From a virus: 56,223 bases of DNA. Made by a program: the position numbers and the translations under genes. Below the pieces are notes generated by a model. The model was not told the origin of the DNA, did no database searches, and saw nothing but the letters and a program-made list of their open reading frames with translations. Positions 1 through 8,524 of this stretch are shown piece by piece (position 1 is the first letter of the stretch; each line of letters starts with the position of its first letter). The stretch is taken from IMG/VR virus record IMGVR_UViG_3300006735_000039, positions 1-56,223 of that record; one strand, 5' to 3'.

Positions 1-540
1 CTTTTCCTGGATACAGCCTTCGAAAGGATGTGGCACGCTAGACAGTGGGGCGAGGTGAAATACTTTCCTAGAAGGTACAATAAGGAGTCTGAGGATGGAA
101 TACAGCTAGTAAAGGGTGATAAGATATACTGCCACCACTTTTTAATAGATAATAGACAACCTCAAGACGTTATGGGTGAGCTATTATACTTTGTTAACTA
201 CGAGATGTGCTTTTGCGTTGTTAGAGATGGTGAGGTACACATGCTGAATCAGTATATACTGGTTACACCTATACTAGAATCAGAGGATAAGTACATGACT
301 AAGTCTGGTATAATGATAAAGCCAGAGGCTGAAAATATAGAACGCATAGGTAAAGTAGTAAAGACTAATGCTACCAGTGAAGATTACGGTGTTAGAGAGG
401 GGGCTGTTGTTACCTTCCTTAATGATGCTGACTACGAGATGGAGATAGAGGGCAAAAAATACTGGGTTATGCGTAACAGAGAAATAGAATGTGAATTACC
501 AAACTATGAAAAAGAACCCTTTGACATCGAAGTCTGCTAA
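1..540 (+). CDS. GroES-like co-chaperonin, C-terminal part (gene cut by window start)
   Basis: The reading frame is open to base 1, and codons before the first ATG at 28 encode sensible sequence (LFLDTAFERMWHARQWGEV), so the gene starts outside the left edge. The fragment contains what look like two cpn10-type barrels. The first runs from the edge to about VTPI (KGDKIY resembles the VGD-hydrophobic turn of GroES). The second runs from SGIMIKP through GKVVKTN and ends WVMRNREIEC, like the GroES ending that places an Ile/Leu before the last strand. Phage GroES homologues (for example T4 gp31) act with host GroEL to fold capsid proteins; that role is inferred. The N-terminal half appears to be the ORF starting at 56147. 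The following gene begins inside this one. Confidence 0.6.
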   Translation, partial: LFLDTAFERMWHARQWGEVKYFPRRYNKESEDGIQLVKGDKIYCHHFLIDNRQPQDVMGELLYFVNYEMCFCVVRDGEVHMLNQYILVTPILESEDKYMTKSGIMIKPEAENIERIGKVVKTNATSEDYGVREGAVVTFLNDADYEMEIEGKKYWVMRNREIECELPNYEKEPFDIEVC

Positions 541-826
541 TCAAGCAGCAGTAGAGAGACTTGTTAATGCTGGCAGAAAAGCTTTTGACCTATTACTAGA
601 AGAGGTAGAGAAGCCTATAGACCCAGACCTACGTGACGACCAGGCTAGAAATGCTATGAAGTCTAAGAAGGAATGCTTTATGGATGCCAAAGACATACAA
701 GCAGAAGTGCAGAGACTGGAGGCTGCCCTGGCAGGAGAGGAGATTCCTGACGACACGGTAGATGAAGAGGCTACCTTTAAGGGTGGCTTTGCAGAAAAGT
801 TTGCTAAACTTAAAAATAAGAAATAA
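506..826 (+). CDS. Small hypothetical protein following the GroES-like gene
   Basis: This encodes 106 residues from the ATG at 506; a GTG at 491 in the same frame would add five residues. It overlaps the end of the GroES-like gene by 35 bases, so the two are probably translationally coupled. The protein is charged and helical (an Ala/Glu/Lys-rich middle, an acidic stretch, and a tail ending AKLKNKK). I do not recognise it. Its size and its position upstream of the terminase region would fit a small terminase subunit, but no HTH is evident. A hairpin with flanking A and T runs follows directly. Confidence 0.7.
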   Translation: MKKNPLTSKSANQAAVERLVNAGRKAFDLLLEEVEKPIDPDLRDDQARNAMKSKKECFMDAKDIQAEVQRLEAALAGEEIPDDTVDEEATFKGGFAEKFAKLKNKK

Positions 827-828
827 AA

Positions 829-850
829 AAAAGGGGCTCACGCCCCTTTC
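829..850. terminator. Bidirectional intrinsic terminator
   Basis: The stem AAGGGGC / GCCCCTT (831-837 with 842-848) has a TCAC loop, an A-run on the left and T-rich sequence on the right. It sits between the convergent genes ending at 826 (+) and 872 (-) and can serve both. Confidence 0.8.
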
Positions 851-871
851 TCTTTGCAATATAATTAATAA

Positions 872-1864
872 TTAGTCAACAATATTAGTAGCATCAGTAG
901 AAGATGCAACATTTGAAAGACCATCATTAATGATTAAAGTGTCAAATCCTGGTTTACCCATTCCTTTTAACTTTAAATAAGACTTAGAGTCATCCTCGTA
1001 AGCATTCACAACATTCTTTAATCTTACAATTCCAGAAGCTGATGAGTCAGGGAAGCTAACAGTGTTTCCATTTACAGTTAAGCTTACAAAGTTTTCTGGT
1101 CCACCTAAAGCACCAATGTGCTGAACAAACTTTTCTAGAACTCCAGCAGAGTTGATAGAGGTCTCAGATTCTAAAATGTCAACAAATGGAGAATCAAATC
1201 CAGCATTGTTAGTTTTAGAAGCATCATACAAAATGTTCCAGTCATCACCACCATTTGTAGTGTTGTAAGAAAGCATAACTCTATCAGTATTAATAATTAA
1301 GTTGGAATTATGTTTAGCCGCAGTAGTAAAATCTACACCGTTCTTTTTGTTACACTCAATAATAAGTAATTGTTTCGACAAGTCTTGCACAGTATTGTTA
1401 CCGTGCCCCGGCTTGATTAATCCAGTGTTTAAAATAATCTCGATTGGTCTTCCAGACATTGTGTTGTCAGCGTAAATAATTTCAGCTTCAATTTTGGTAA
1501 CGTTAGCAGCAACAGTGCCGTCACTACTAATTCCTTGCTCAGAACCTCCGAGAGCAGCAGAAACACTAAACTTATCAGCATCAACTACAGTCTTGACAAA
1601 ATATATTCTATCAGCAAGAATGTTTGGTCCCTCTATTTCATCACTAAAATAAACAGCGTCATTAACCTTTAAACCATGCGCAGCTAATGTAATACTATTA
1701 TTAGAAGCAGTCTGAACAGCAGTAGCTCCAACCAAAGTTTCAATATCTTTAGCGTAGATAATGTGCTCGGTACTTAAACCAACTTTTTTGTATCCATCAG
1801 CTTCTTCGATTGTATAATCTTCAAAGCCATACTTTTTAGCTGTTACGGAAATAAAATTTGCCAT
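872..1864 (-). CDS. Probable virion protein, paralogue of the neighbouring 344-residue protein
   Basis: This encodes 330 residues. It shares an N-terminal plan with the gene at 1883-2917: MANxI-x-V, then S(S/T)EHIIY about 30 residues in. Both also share an xIIYAD/xLIYAD segment mid-protein and a C-terminal run of FVxxLxxETS, xFxQHxGA, LxxNGNxVxFPDxSxSGxVRxKN. It is rich in Ser, Thr, Asn and Asp with no signal peptide, as in beta-rich phage surface proteins. It follows its paralogue by 18 bases on the minus strand and ends at a bidirectional terminator. A capsid decoration or fibre role is inferred only from composition and place. Confidence 0.7.
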   Translation of the reverse strand: MANFISVTAKKYGFEDYTIEEADGYKKVGLSTEHIIYAKDIETLVGATAVQTASNNSITLAAHGLKVNDAVYFSDEIEGPNILADRIYFVKTVVDADKFSVSAALGGSEQGISSDGTVAANVTKIEAEIIYADNTMSGRPIEIILNTGLIKPGHGNNTVQDLSKQLLIIECNKKNGVDFTTAAKHNSNLIINTDRVMLSYNTTNGGDDWNILYDASKTNNAGFDSPFVDILESETSINSAGVLEKFVQHIGALGGPENFVSLTVNGNTVSFPDSSASGIVRLKNVVNAYEDDSKSYLKLKGMGKPGFDTLIINDGLSNVASSTDATNIVD

Positions 1865-1882
1865 TTGAAATATAATTAATAA

Positions 1883-2917
1883 TTATGATACTACGTGGTC
1901 TTCCATTGTTGCAGCTACAGCAGTAGTAATATTTTCATCAAGAGCTAATATAGTTGCTGATTTGCTAGAGCTTTTAAGAAGAAGCTGTGCTTTACCAGAA
2001 GCGTTATCAAATCCAGAAGAAACATTCTTACATCTAACTAATCCAGATAAACTAGTATCAGGAAAAGCTACAACGTTACCATTAATATTTAAAGAAGCTA
2101 AATCAGAAACTGCTGTTATCGCACCCATGTGTTGGATGAAAGATGTTGCAAGACCGTCTAAAGATGTTTCAATTTGTAGGTAGTCAACAAATCCAGAATC
2201 CAATCCTGCAAAGTTATGATTAGATGTGTCATAAAAAGTAGCCCAGTCATCAGCAGAAGCACCACCATCAATATTCCCTTCGTAAGTTAATATAACTCTA
2301 TCTAGGTTTATCATAAGGTTTACTTCAGAAATAGTATCAGCATCATAAGCAATACCATTTTTCTTGTTAACTTCGATAGCTCTTAACTGATTAGACTTAG
2401 CAGATAAACCAAAACCATCAGCAACATTAACACAAGGCTCAACAGTTACAACTTTGATTGGAACTCCACCATATGCTGGGTCAGCATAAATAAGCTCGCC
2501 TTGAACTCTAACTAAGTCTAAAGTTAAACTTGAGCCATCATTAGTAATGTCTTGTTTTGTGTTAGCATCATAATGAGCCTCTGAGCCATGTAAAAATAAA
2601 CCAGTTGCTCCTGTTGCTTTTACTTTAAAGATTTTTCCAGGAGTGTAGTCAGCAGAAGCAATGTCAAAAGTTCCTACAGCATCTCCAACCTTACCAATTC
2701 TAACGTACTCACCATCTGTGATTCCGTGAGCAGCACCAGTGGCAACAGCATCAGTAGCAGCGGTTGCTGTAGTAACATCTACACCAGTATCTGTTTCTAC
2801 ATTTGTTCCGTAAATAATATGCTCGGAACTTAATAGCATTGTTTTTGCGTCAGCTAGTTTGGTGCCGTATGTGTCACCGCCCCAACTTAGAACGCTTACT
2901 TTTATAAGATTTGCCAT
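1883..2917 (-). CDS. Probable virion protein, first of a tandem paralogous pair
   Basis: This encodes 344 residues and has the same architecture as the following gene at 872-1864 (N-terminal MANLIKV, then SSEHIIYG, and a C-terminal IETSLD...FIQHMGA...FPDTSLSGLVRCKN pattern). The central part (about residues 45-130) is variable between the pair and Ala/Thr/Gly-rich. It is the first gene of a two-gene minus-strand unit driven by a promoter at 2950-2980. That promoter overlaps the promoter of the terminase operon. I do not recognise the family; a surface-exposed structural protein is the likeliest reading. Confidence 0.7.
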   Translation of the reverse strand: MANLIKVSVLSWGGDTYGTKLADAKTMLLSSEHIIYGTNVETDTGVDVTTATAATDAVATGAAHGITDGEYVRIGKVGDAVGTFDIASADYTPGKIFKVKATGATGLFLHGSEAHYDANTKQDITNDGSSLTLDLVRVQGELIYADPAYGGVPIKVVTVEPCVNVADGFGLSAKSNQLRAIEVNKKNGIAYDADTISEVNLMINLDRVILTYEGNIDGGASADDWATFYDTSNHNFAGLDSGFVDYLQIETSLDGLATSFIQHMGAITAVSDLASLNINGNVVAFPDTSLSGLVRCKNVSSGFDNASGKAQLLLKSSSKSATILALDENITTAVAATMEDHVVS

Positions 2918-2949
2918 AATAAATAAATAAATAAATAATTAATAAAAAG

Positions 2950-2980
2950 CAAAGATAATTAATCCTGTTGCAACATACAA
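2950..2980 (-). promoter_or_regulatory. Bacteroidota-type promoter for the minus-strand pair
   Basis: Read on the minus strand there is a TTG (2980-2978), 20 bases, then TATCTTTG (2957-2950). This matches the TTG-N19/20-TAnnTTTG form of flavobacterial sigma-A promoters. It overlaps the plus-strand promoter at 2968-2998. Confidence 0.75.
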
Positions 2981-2998
2981 TTAATCTTCGTACTTTTG
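2968..2998 (+). promoter_or_regulatory. Bacteroidota-type promoter for the terminase operon
   Basis: TTG (2968-2970), a 20-base spacer, then TACTTTTG (2991-2998), 21 bases before the ATG of the terminase gene. It is interleaved with the divergent minus-strand promoter. Confidence 0.8.
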
Positions 2999-3019
2999 CA
3001 TATTAGTAGAATTTAATGT

Positions 3020-5077
3020 ATGCAAAACAAGCCAATCGTTATAAAAGATGGTGACGAAGGAGACGTGTTAAAAATATCTGATTTAGATATTTGCATTCCT
3101 AAGCAACCACCACTGGAAGAGATACTATTTAGTAATCTTTCAGATGACGAACAAAAGTGGAGTAGAACAGAGTTTCCTGAAGAATGGGAAGCAATGTCTG
3201 TTTCAGAAAGAGAGGCTTTCGCTTCTCAAGAGTTTGATAGAAGACTCAATGGTTTGTGGTTTATGAACAATGGTGTTCCAACATATATTACAGGCGTACA
3301 CTATTACTACATAAACTGGTGCAAGATAGATGTCGGCTACCCTGATTACAGGGATAGAGACAGAAGGTTCTTTACATTTTGGGAAGCATGCGTAAAAGAC
3401 CCCAAGTCTTACGGTATGGTTATGGTAAAACATAGACGAGAAGGTGCGTCTTGGAAAGGAGCAGCTATGGCTTTGTATTACATAACTCAAAACTTTAATG
3501 CTCACGGAGGATTGTTATCAAAAACTGGTAAGGATGCTAAGGATTTATTTGAAAAGGTTGTATATCTTTTCAGGGGAATGCCTGAGTTCTTTCAACCAAT
3601 CATTGATGGTACAGACAATCCAAAGTCAACTTTAAGTTTTAGAAAGCCTGGGGAAAGAATTACCAAAAATAACAAAAAAGTTTCTAAGTCTGAAGCTTTA
3701 GATTCTAAGATTGATTTTAGAAATACAAGAGATAACTCTTATGATTCTACTAAGTTAAAATTCTTCATGTCCGATGAAGCTGGTAAATGGAAAGAAGCTA
3801 GTTTAAAAAAGAACTGGCAGATTGTAAGACCTTGTTTAACACAAGGAATAAACATTTACGGAAAATGCTTTATGCCATCTACTGTTAATGAGATGACAGA
3901 AGGTGGTGACGAGTTGAAAGATGTTTGGGTTGATTCTGATATTAAAAATAAAGATGCTAATGGGTATACTTTATCTGGCTTATATAGATACTTTACTCCA
4001 GTATATGATGGGTACGAAGGATTTATAGATAAGTATGGCAACTCTGTTATCGAAACATCTGAATCTCCAGTTAAATCCGTGGAGGGACATATGATAGATA
4101 TGGGCTCAAAACAATATTTTGAAAACAGGAGAGAGGCTATAACAGATACTGCAAAACTTTCAGAAGAAAAAAGACAATATCCTTTTAGTTCTGAAGAGGC
4201 ATTTAGAAAAGAAGGTAATACTAGTATATTTGATTTAGAAAAAATATATCAACAACTAGATTACTTAGAAGATTACGGAGAGCGTTTAGTTACAAAGGGA
4301 AACTTTATATGGGCAAATGGAGTCCAGGATTCTGAGGTAACATTTAAGCCAGATAAGACTGGTAAGTTTATGATAAGTTGGACCCCTTCAGTAGATGACC
4401 AAAATTTATATTACGATAAACTAAACACTCCAGGTAATAAAGAAACAATAGTCGCAGGGTGTGACCCTGTAGACCACGATACAACGACTGATGGCAGACG
4501 CTCTGATGCTGCTGCTTATGTCTTTAAGAAATTTGGAATGGATTCTGAGCACGCTCACTCTTTTGTTTGTGAGTATTTAGCCAGACCTCCTAAAGTAAAA
4601 ATCTTTTACGAAGACATGGTTATGATGTGTAAGTTTTATGGTTGTGAAATATTAGTCGAGAATAATAAGATAGGACTAATAAACCATTTTAAAGAGAGAG
4701 GTTACGAAGCATATTTAATGCACAGACCTGAAAGCACACATACCAAGTTTAGTAGAAAGCAAAAAGAATACGGTGTTCCCACAACAGGAAAAGTTGTGAT
4801 AAACGCAATATCAGATTCTGTTCAAGCGTACATCTATGATTTTGTAGGGTATACTGAAGACGGAGATATAGGGGTTTGTTACTTCGATAGACTGTTGAAA
4901 GACTGGTCTCAGTACGAGCCAGAGAACAGAACGAAATATGATAGCACGATTGCTAGTGGATTAGCTTTAATAGCAGCTAACAAGAATGCTAAAAGAAAAG
5001 AAATAGAAAAGAAAGTGTCACAGCCTTTTGTTAGAAGGTATGATAACTCTGGTAATATGTCAAAACTAATTAGTTAA
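3020..5077 (+). CDS. terL: Terminase large subunit (packaging ATPase-nuclease)
   Basis: This 685-residue protein is the motor that packages DNA into the procapsid and cuts concatemers. An N-terminal region with many aromatic residues (YITGVHYYYINW) precedes an ATPase domain. That domain has a deviant Walker A, KHRREGASWKG, near residue 140 and a Walker B-like KFFMSDEAGK near residue 253. The C-terminal RNase H-like nuclease starts at VAGCDPVDHD (first acidic residue in GCDP, around residue 490), with a later YDSTIASGLALIA segment likely carrying the last acidic residue. Length and motif style match the large terminases of Bacteroidota phages, including the crAss-like group. The gene follows its own promoter and runs straight into the portal gene with one base between. 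No small subunit is evident. Confidence 0.95.
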   Translation: MQNKPIVIKDGDEGDVLKISDLDICIPKQPPLEEILFSNLSDDEQKWSRTEFPEEWEAMSVSEREAFASQEFDRRLNGLWFMNNGVPTYITGVHYYYINWCKIDVGYPDYRDRDRRFFTFWEACVKDPKSYGMVMVKHRREGASWKGAAMALYYITQNFNAHGGLLSKTGKDAKDLFEKVVYLFRGMPEFFQPIIDGTDNPKSTLSFRKPGERITKNNKKVSKSEALDSKIDFRNTRDNSYDSTKLKFFMSDEAGKWKEASLKKNWQIVRPCLTQGINIYGKCFMPSTVNEMTEGGDELKDVWVDSDIKNKDANGYTLSGLYRYFTPVYDGYEGFIDKYGNSVIETSESPVKSVEGHMIDMGSKQYFENRREAITDTAKLSEEKRQYPFSSEEAFRKEGNTSIFDLEKIYQQLDYLEDYGERLVTKGNFIWANGVQDSEVTFKPDKTGKFMISWTPSVDDQNLYYDKLNTPGNKETIVAGCDPVDHDTTTDGRRSDAAAYVFKKFGMDSEHAHSFVCEYLARPPKVKIFYEDMVMMCKFYGCEILVENNKIGLINHFKERGYEAYLMHRPESTHTKFSRKQKEYGVPTTGKVVINAISDSVQAYIYDFVGYTEDGDIGVCYFDRLLKDWSQYEPENRTKYDSTIASGLALIAANKNAKRKEIEKKVSQPFVRRYDNSGNMSKLIS

Positions 5078-5078
5078 A

Positions 5079-7367
5079 ATGTCTAAAAAACAAGGTATCT
5101 ATGCTGGCTATCCAAATCCCTTAGCCACACCAGAAGAGAAAATGAATCCAGATTATGGATTGCAATACTTCAGAAAAATGTATGCAGACTTTTCTGGAGA
5201 AGATGGAAGCCTTTACGGCTCTAGAAGAAGAAGATATATTGTCAACAGAGAGTACGCAGAAGGAATGCAGAATGTTGGCAAGTACAAAAAGCTTTTAGGA
5301 AATAATGGAGACTTATCTTACTTATCTTTAGACTGGTCTATCGTGCCAGTAATACCAAAATTTGTTGATGTAATTGTTGGTGGTTTAACAAATCAAGATT
5401 ACGAAATAAAATGTACTGGTATAGACAAGGTTGCGCAAGACGCTAAGATTCAAGAAGAGATGAGACTATCAGCTAAGATGATGCTTCAAGACTTTACTAA
5501 AGACCTGGAGGTTATGACTGATATTCCTCTTGGTGGTGATGAAAAGCTTCCTACTGACTCTGAAGAGTTGGAGTTACATATGCAGCTTAACTATAAGCAA
5601 GCTGTAGAGATAGCTATGGAAGAAGGCATTGACTTATGCTTCTCAATAAACAACTGGAAAGAAATATCTAAAAGAGTAATGAGAGACCTAACCGTTGTTG
5701 GGTTTGGAGCTACTAAAACCTATAGCGATAAGGATGGTGTTCATGTTAGATATGTAGACCCAGCTAATCTTGTTATATCACATTCTAACGACCCAGACTT
5801 TAGAGATATGTCTCATGCTGGAGAAGTTAAGTATTATACGATTCACGACATCAGAAAGATGGCTGGTAATCAATTCACAGAAGATGAGTATATAGAAATG
5901 GCTACAGTTTCTGCTGGAAAGTATGACAACCCAATAGATGTCCCAACTCAAAAAACATATTATAAAGGATACGAAATGTATCAGTATGATAGCTTTAGAG
6001 TTGCTGTATTAGATGGTGAGTTTAAAACAGTTGACAACATAAGACATGAGAAAAAATATAATGCACACGGCAATTATACCTTAAACAAAAGAGACTCTAA
6101 ATACAAATTACCTAAAAAATCTAGATACAAAAGAGAGATGCTAGATAATCCTGTAGAAATGATTTACAAGGGTAAGTATATTATTGGAACTGAGTTTATA
6201 TTTGATTATGGTAGAGCTGATAATATTATAAGACCTAAGTCTAACAAGAGCAAAGTTAGAATGTCTTATGCTGTTTATATGCCTAACCAAATAAACTTAA
6301 ACAACAAATCTCTTGTTGAAAGAATGATGCCTTTTGCTGACCAGATTCAGATAGCACATCTTAAAATACAACAACTAATTGCTAAGGCTAAACCAAAGGG
6401 AGCTGCTTTTGAAATAGGCTCGCTAGAAAACGTAATGCTTGGAGATGGTGGTGAGTTTACTCCACTAGATGTTCAAGATGTTTACGAAGCTACTGGTAAT
6501 ATTTATTACCGCATGCAGCAGGAAGATGGGAGTATGGGTAATCCAAATCCTATACAGGAACTATCTGGCGGTATTGGCGGAGCTCTTAATGAGTTGATGG
6601 CTATTGTTAATTACAATATGCAACAAATCAGAACAGTAACTGGTGTCAATGAAACTAGAGAAGGCTCTGCTCCAGACAAAGAAGCTTTAGTTGGTGTTCA
6701 GAAGTTATCACTACTTGCCTCTAATAATGCTACTAGAGGATTAAATCAGGGGTATCTTTCTATCATGGAAGGCTCAGCAAAGTCTGTTGCTTTAAGAATA
6801 CAACACTTTGTTAAGTATAATAAAAACTACATGGGATATATTAATAACATTGGAGACATGAACCTTAAAGCTATTGAGGTTACCGCTGATGTTCATCCTC
6901 ATGATTTTGGAATTATTATAGAAGCTTTACCAGACGAAGAAGAAAAAGCATTATTGGAAAATAACATTCAAATGTCTTTATCTCGTGACGAGTTGAGGAT
7001 AGAGGATGCTATTATGCTTAGAACAATAAAGAATGTTAAGCTGGCTAACCAAATGCTTATACTAAGAAGAAAGAAGTATAATGAGGAAAAGATGGAGATT
7101 GCTCAGCGTAACTCTGAGATGAACGCACAGATTCAAGAAAGAGCTGCTGCTGCAAAAGCGCAGTCTGATGCGCAGATAGAGCAGGTTAAGCTACAAGCTA
7201 AACAGGCGGCAATGCAGTCTGAGTTCCAAATGAAAGAAGCGTTTGCTCAAGCAGAGCACCAAAGAGAAATGGAAAGAATTAGAATGTCTGGAGATATTAA
7301 AACTGAGCATATAAAAGTTGCAAGCTCTGACATAGATTCTGACTTAACTAGAATAAGAAAAAGATAA
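5079..7367 (+). CDS. Portal protein
   Basis: This encodes 762 residues, starting one base after the terminase stop, which is the classical terminase-portal order. The N-terminal half has portal-like sequence (VPVIPKFVDVIVGGLTNQDY, then MRDLTVVGFGATKTY and VRYVDPANLVIS). From about residue 660 on there is a long Gln/Ala/Glu/Lys coiled coil, as in the extended portal barrels of large podovirus-like phages. The protein would form the dodecameric ring at the packaging vertex that contacts terminase, capsid and ring proteins. The identification rests on position, length and architecture. Confidence 0.85.
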   Translation: MSKKQGIYAGYPNPLATPEEKMNPDYGLQYFRKMYADFSGEDGSLYGSRRRRYIVNREYAEGMQNVGKYKKLLGNNGDLSYLSLDWSIVPVIPKFVDVIVGGLTNQDYEIKCTGIDKVAQDAKIQEEMRLSAKMMLQDFTKDLEVMTDIPLGGDEKLPTDSEELELHMQLNYKQAVEIAMEEGIDLCFSINNWKEISKRVMRDLTVVGFGATKTYSDKDGVHVRYVDPANLVISHSNDPDFRDMSHAGEVKYYTIHDIRKMAGNQFTEDEYIEMATVSAGKYDNPIDVPTQKTYYKGYEMYQYDSFRVAVLDGEFKTVDNIRHEKKYNAHGNYTLNKRDSKYKLPKKSRYKREMLDNPVEMIYKGKYIIGTEFIFDYGRADNIIRPKSNKSKVRMSYAVYMPNQINLNNKSLVERMMPFADQIQIAHLKIQQLIAKAKPKGAAFEIGSLENVMLGDGGEFTPLDVQDVYEATGNIYYRMQQEDGSMGNPNPIQELSGGIGGALNELMAIVNYNMQQIRTVTGVNETREGSAPDKEALVGVQKLSLLASNNATRGLNQGYLSIMEGSAKSVALRIQHFVKYNKNYMGYINNIGDMNLKAIEVTADVHPHDFGIIIEALPDEEEKALLENNIQMSLSRDELRIEDAIMLRTIKNVKLANQMLILRRKKYNEEKMEIAQRNSEMNAQIQERAAAAKAQSDAQIEQVKLQAKQAAMQSEFQMKEAFAQAEHQREMERIRMSGDIKTEHIKVASSDIDSDLTRIRKR

Positions 7368-7369
7368 TT

Positions 7370-7399
7370 TTGTTTTTATTAACATAATTGTTAATTTTG
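7370..7399 (+). promoter_or_regulatory. Bacteroidota-type promoter before the scaffold and capsid genes
   Basis: TTG (7370-7372), 19 bases, then TAATTTTG (7392-7399). It lies in the 64-base gap after the portal gene and would start transcription about 25 bases before the scaffold-like gene. It could give extra transcription for the highly expressed capsid protein. Confidence 0.7.
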
Positions 7400-7431
7400 C
7401 AAACTGAATACTAATTTAATATATTTTAATT

Positions 7432-8499
7432 ATGGCTGGAATTGAAGACCAGATTGCCAAAAGCCTTGGTATGAATATTAAGGAAGAGGCAGAAACCAAT
7501 AACAATGCGGAAGCACCTCAAGCTGAAGGGGCACCAGTTGATAATACTGAGAAAGCACCAGAAGTTGCAGATGCTACGCAAGAACAAAACGTTCCTACAA
7601 ATACTGAATCACCTTCAGAGAGTGAGAGCCAAGCTCCAGTTCCCAGTTTTGATGAGTTGCTATCCGAGAAGAGTGGCGGCAAATACAAAAACTATACTGA
7701 GCTTGAACAAGCTTTGTCAACACCAAAACAAGATAGTCCAACGTTTGCTAACGAGCAGTTGCAAAAACTTAATGACTATATTGCTCAAGGTGGAGATTTA
7801 AAGAACTTTTTAGAAACTCAACTTAAGGATTATTCATCCATGTCAGAAATGGAATTGGTTGTTGAAAAAATGATGCATGATGACCCAGACCTGACTAAAG
7901 ATGAAATAGAACTTTTGTTGCAAGACAAGTTCAAACTCAATGAAGACGACTATACAGAAAGCCAAATTAAACTGTCTAAGATACAACTTAGAAAGGAAAG
8001 CAAGGCTGCTAAGGATTTCTTTGATAAGTTTCAAAAGGAAAACGAAATACCTAAAGCTGTAAAAGATAAAGAAGTAGAGAATGCTGCACAACAGCAACAA
8101 GCTCAACAACAACAAAAAGAGTGGGAGACTACTCTTGACAAAGAGCTTGCATCTCTAAATACTTTAGACTTTACACTAGGTGATGATAAAAGTTTTTCTT
8201 ACAAGATTGATGATAAAGTAAAGAGTGAGATTAAAGATTCTCTTCAATACATAAACAATTTTTGGAACAAATATATTAATGAAGATAAGTCTGTTAACTA
8301 TCAGTCTCTACTGAAAGACATGGCTCGAATCCACGCTGGAGATAAGCTTGATGCTTTTTTAGCTTCACAAGCTTCTTCACGAGGTAAAGAAGAAATGTCT
8401 CAAGAGCTTGATAATCCAACATATAATCCTTCTAGCAAAGATGCTAAGCCTGAACAGTCAAGTATGAGACAGCAAGTTTGGAATGAATTAAACAAGTAA
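7432..8499 (+). CDS. Scaffold-like protein
   Basis: This encodes 355 residues that are strongly acidic and low-complexity at the N-terminus (Glu, Asn, Pro, Ala and Ser to about residue 80). Next come helical stretches, a Gln-rich coiled segment (AAQQQQAQQQQKEWE) near residue 225, and a polar C-terminus. It sits between portal and major capsid genes, where scaffolding proteins that template procapsid assembly are encoded, and its composition is that of a scaffold. No protease motif is visible. Function is inferred from position and composition. Confidence 0.65.
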   Translation: MAGIEDQIAKSLGMNIKEEAETNNNAEAPQAEGAPVDNTEKAPEVADATQEQNVPTNTESPSESESQAPVPSFDELLSEKSGGKYKNYTELEQALSTPKQDSPTFANEQLQKLNDYIAQGGDLKNFLETQLKDYSSMSEMELVVEKMMHDDPDLTKDEIELLLQDKFKLNEDDYTESQIKLSKIQLRKESKAAKDFFDKFQKENEIPKAVKDKEVENAAQQQQAQQQQKEWETTLDKELASLNTLDFTLGDDKSFSYKIDDKVKSEIKDSLQYINNFWNKYINEDKSVNYQSLLKDMARIHAGDKLDAFLASQASSRGKEEMSQELDNPTYNPSSKDAKPEQSSMRQQVWNELNK

Positions 8500-8524
8500 T
8501 TATTATTTTTAAAACTATTTTATC

